Of a DNA stretch of 64,000 nucleotides, positions 61,826-64,000 are shown one piece after another. Positions within the stretch are counted from its first letter, which is position 1. Each line of letters begins with the position of its first letter. The stretch lies in NCBI GenBank assembly GCA_944385125.1, contig CALWVZ010000002.1:62001-126000 (forward strand), read 5' to 3'. A model generated the notes under the pieces. That model ran no database searches. It worked only from the letters and a program-made list of their open reading frames with translations, and was not told where the DNA came from. The DNA comes from an uncultured Oscillospiraceae bacterium (GTDB lineage: Bacteria > Bacillota > Clostridia > Oscillospirales > Oscillospiraceae). Made by a program: the position numbers and the translations under genes.

Positions 61826-63742
61826 TCAGAACATCTCCGCCACCAGGGATACGAAGGCGGCGGGGTCCTCGATATCCACGCCGGATATCATCTCCGCCAG
61901 GCGTGCCATCACCAGGGAGAGCTTCTTTGCCTTTTCCTTGTCCTTTTCATAGGCTTCCTTCAGCACCTGGAAGGCATGGTGCCGGGGGTTCAGCTCCAGG
62001 ATGCGGTTGGCCTTGATCTTCCGCATCTCCTCGCTGGGACCGTGGCGGAAGTACTTCTCCATCTCCAGAGTGATCCCGCCCTCGGTGGTGAGGCAGCAGG
62101 GCTGGGAGCCCAGCTTGTTGGACAGGCGCACCTTCACGACGTCCTCTCCCACGGCCTCCTTCACGAAGTCCAGGAAGTCCTTGTTCTCCATGTTCTGTTC
62201 TTCGGCGGCCTTCTTATCCTCCTCGGTGTCAAAGCCCAAGTCGTCGGTGACCACATTGCAGAAGCTCTTGCCCCCCTGCTCCCTCAGGCTCTCCAGCACC
62301 ATCTCGTCCAGGGGGCTGGTGAGGTAGATGAGCTCGTAGCCCCGGCTGCGCACCTGCTCGCACTGGGGCAGGCTCATGGCGTGCTTTACGGAGTCGGAGC
62401 TGGCGTAGTAGATGAACTTCTGGCTCTCGGGCATGTTGTCCACATATTCCTTCAGGCTCAGCTGCCTGTCCTGGTCGGTGTAGAAGAGCAGCAGGTCTCT
62501 CAAAAAGTCCTTGAATCTGCCGTACTCATCGCAGACGCCGCATTTGAGGTGGACGCCGAAGTTCTTGAAGAACTCCTCGTACTTGGGCCGGTCCTCCTTC
62601 ATCAGCTTTTCCAGCTCGCCCTTGATGCGCTTTTCCAGGTTCTGGCCTATTATGCGCAGCTGGCGGTCATGCTGCAAAAGCTCCCGGGAGATATTAAGGG
62701 ACAGATCGGGAGAATCCACCACGCCCTTGACAAAGTCAAAGTAGTCGTGGACCAGCTTATCGCACTTTTCCATTATCATTACGCCGTTGGAGTAGAGGGT
62801 GATGCCGCCCTTGTTATCTCCCATAAAGGCGTTTTCATGCTCCTCACCGGGGACGAAGAGCAGGGCCTTGTAGCTCACGGCGCCCTCGGCGTTTATCCGC
62901 ACCAGGGCGCAGGGGTCCTTGCTGTCCCGGTTCTTTTCCTTATAAAAGGCTATGCAGTCATCGTCGGTGACCTCGCTCTTTGAGCGCTGCCAGATGGGCA
63001 CCATGCTGTTAATGGTCTCGTTCTCGGTGACCATGCGGTAGTCGAACTTGGGCTTTCCCTCGTCGTCCTTCTCCCCGGTCTCAAAGCGCTCCTGACGCTG
63101 CACGTCCATCTTGATGGGCCAGCGCACGTAGTCGGAGTACTTTTTCACCAGGGCCTTGAGCTTCCAGACCTCCAGGTAGCTGCCGTATATCTCATCGTCG
63201 GTGTCGGCCTTGATGTGCATTATCACATCGGTGCCCACGCTCTCCTTGTCGCAGGTAGTGACGGTGTAGCCGTCGGCGCCGCTGCTCTTCCACATGACGC
63301 CCTGCTCCTCCCCATACTTGCGGGTGATGACGGTGACCTCATCGGCTACCATAAAGGCGGAGTAAAAGCCCACGCCGAACTGGCCGATAATGGATATATC
63401 CTCGGCCTGGCTCTTTTCGCTGTCCATCTCGTCTTTGAATTTGTAGGAGCCGCTGCGGGCAATGACGCCCAGGTTGTTCTCACACTCCTCCGCCGTCATG
63501 CCGATGCCGTTGTCCCTCACGGTGAGGCTGCGCTTTTCCTTGTCGGGGATTATCTCTATTTTGTAGTCCTCCCGGCTCAGGCCCACCTTGTCGTCGGTGA
63601 GGGAGAGGTAGCACAGCTTGTCTATAGCGTCGGAGGCATTGGAGATTATCTCTCTGAGGAAAATTTCCTTGTTGGTATAGATTGAATTGATCATTAAGTC
63701 CAAGAGGCGCTTGGATTCTGCCTTAAACTGTTTTTTTGCCAT
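61826..63742 (-). CDS. htpG: Hsp90-family chaperone HtpG
   Basis: 638 residues, full length. The N-terminal ATP-binding domain shows LREIISNASDAIDKLCYL, VRDNGIGMTAEE and GQFGVGFYSAFMVAD. The middle domain has the catalytic Arg block NISRELLQHDRQLRIIGQNL, and the C-terminal dimerisation domain ends LVAEMF. It is a cytosolic ATP-dependent chaperone. AAGGAG lies about 14 bases before the ATG, an unusually long gap. No CIRCE or CtsR-type operator is visible in its promoter region. Confidence 0.97.
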   Translation of the reverse strand: MAKKQFKAESKRLLDLMINSIYTNKEIFLREIISNASDAIDKLCYLSLTDDKVGLSREDYKIEIIPDKEKRSLTVRDNGIGMTAEECENNLGVIARSGSYKFKDEMDSEKSQAEDISIIGQFGVGFYSAFMVADEVTVITRKYGEEQGVMWKSSGADGYTVTTCDKESVGTDVIMHIKADTDDEIYGSYLEVWKLKALVKKYSDYVRWPIKMDVQRQERFETGEKDDEGKPKFDYRMVTENETINSMVPIWQRSKSEVTDDDCIAFYKEKNRDSKDPCALVRINAEGAVSYKALLFVPGEEHENAFMGDNKGGITLYSNGVMIMEKCDKLVHDYFDFVKGVVDSPDLSLNISRELLQHDRQLRIIGQNLEKRIKGELEKLMKEDRPKYEEFFKNFGVHLKCGVCDEYGRFKDFLRDLLLFYTDQDRQLSLKEYVDNMPESQKFIYYASSDSVKHAMSLPQCEQVRSRGYELIYLTSPLDEMVLESLREQGGKSFCNVVTDDLGFDTEEDKKAAEEQNMENKDFLDFVKEAVGEDVVKVRLSNKLGSQPCCLTTEGGITLEMEKYFRHGPSEEMRKIKANRILELNPRHHAFQVLKEAYEKDKEKAKKLSLVMARLAEMISGVDIEDPAAFVSLVAEMF

Positions 63743-63788
63743 TTCTAAGATTCAGACTCCTTCTCTATGCTTGTTTTCATAAATATAT

Positions 63789-63816
63789 AGTATAGCACAA
63801 TTCCCAGGAATTTCAA
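63789..63816 (-). promoter_or_regulatory. htpG promoter
   Basis: On the minus strand TTGAAA (63816-63811), a 16-base spacer and TATACT (63794-63789). Confidence 0.7.
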
Positions 63817-63885
63817 CATATAGCCCTGGGCAAATCGTTAACTCACTGTGAAATCCTGGGACTTATACGCCTCTTTGTCATAAAT

Positions 63886-63910
63886 CGGGACCTCTTGTGT
63901 CGAGGTCCCG
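63886..63910 (-). terminator. Hairpin of the upstream unit at the window end
   Basis: A perfect 9-bp stem (63886-63894 with 63902-63910), probably a terminator of a gene beyond the right edge. Bases 63911-64000 hold no supported gene. Confidence 0.5.
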
Positions 63911-64000
63911 GCAGTTCATATTTCCCTTGTCTATCTCTCGTGTTTGCCCTTGTAGCTTCCTGGAGCTTTGATCTTAAAGCCTCGGGACGGAGCGGCAGAG

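Overview
The window looks like ordinary chromosome of a spore-forming, GC-rich Firmicute of class Clostridia, most likely of the Oscillospiraceae/Ruminococcaceae type (inference). Reasons: a clear Spo0A preceded by 0A boxes, Firmicutes-type galactose-1-phosphate uridylyltransferase, ECF vitamin/nutrient transporter parts, a SAM-I riboswitch, a butyrate-type CoA-transferase, a BofC-like protein, AGGAGG-type ribosome sites throughout and GC-rich codon use. I found no rRNA, tRNA, CRISPR, phage or transposase gene.

Layout. 1-4.3 kb (minus): a two-component pair cut by the window edge, a PepV-like dipeptidase, plsY and an RluA-type pseudouridine synthase. 4.4-6.1 kb (plus): an RlmD-like methyltransferase and a membrane-anchored XRE regulator. 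6.2-14.3 kb (minus): a CoA-transferase operon with a PH-domain protein and a YbaK-type deacylase, then a methyltransferase, rsmI, a DUF1015 protein, coaX and a polysaccharide deacetylase. 14.5-20.4 kb (plus): glyS, an NAD synthetase whose glutaminase domain lacks its catalytic residues, gdhA and a lipoprotein. 20.4-21.5 kb (minus): a 6S-RNA-like gene, a DUF1292 protein and a BofC-like protein. 21.7-26.2 kb (plus): a class A PBP, a small unknown protein and an SH3/NlpC hydrolase. 26.2-26.5 kb: a hairpin-rich element flanked by 47-bp direct repeats.

26.5-40 kb (minus): a decayed solute-binding-protein end, three tandem paralogous multi-pass membrane proteins (one split by an in-frame TGA), galT, tex, an alpha-galactosidase and a GH2 glycosidase. 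Together these suggest galactoside breakdown linked to a surface-polymer function. 40-44.8 kb (minus): an operon with DhaK- and DhaL-like kinase subunits, an LsrF-like aldolase/thiolase, a DUF1097 membrane protein and a VOC-like protein, preceded by a SorC/LsrR-family regulator. This is the best candidate for an undescribed catabolic system in the window.

44.9-50.4 kb (minus): one apparent SAM-riboswitch operon running from a SAM hydrolase-like DUF62 protein through an ECF transporter (S, fused A-A', T) to metK. 50.5-52.4 kb (plus): an autoregulated YtrA-type ABC operon. 52.7-54.7 kb (plus): spo0A and an unknown membrane protein. 55-63.7 kb (minus): a sigma factor with its probable anti-sigma partner, metG, a VanW protein, hemW and htpG.

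All assignments come from reading motifs and recalled family features. No alignments or searches were run.
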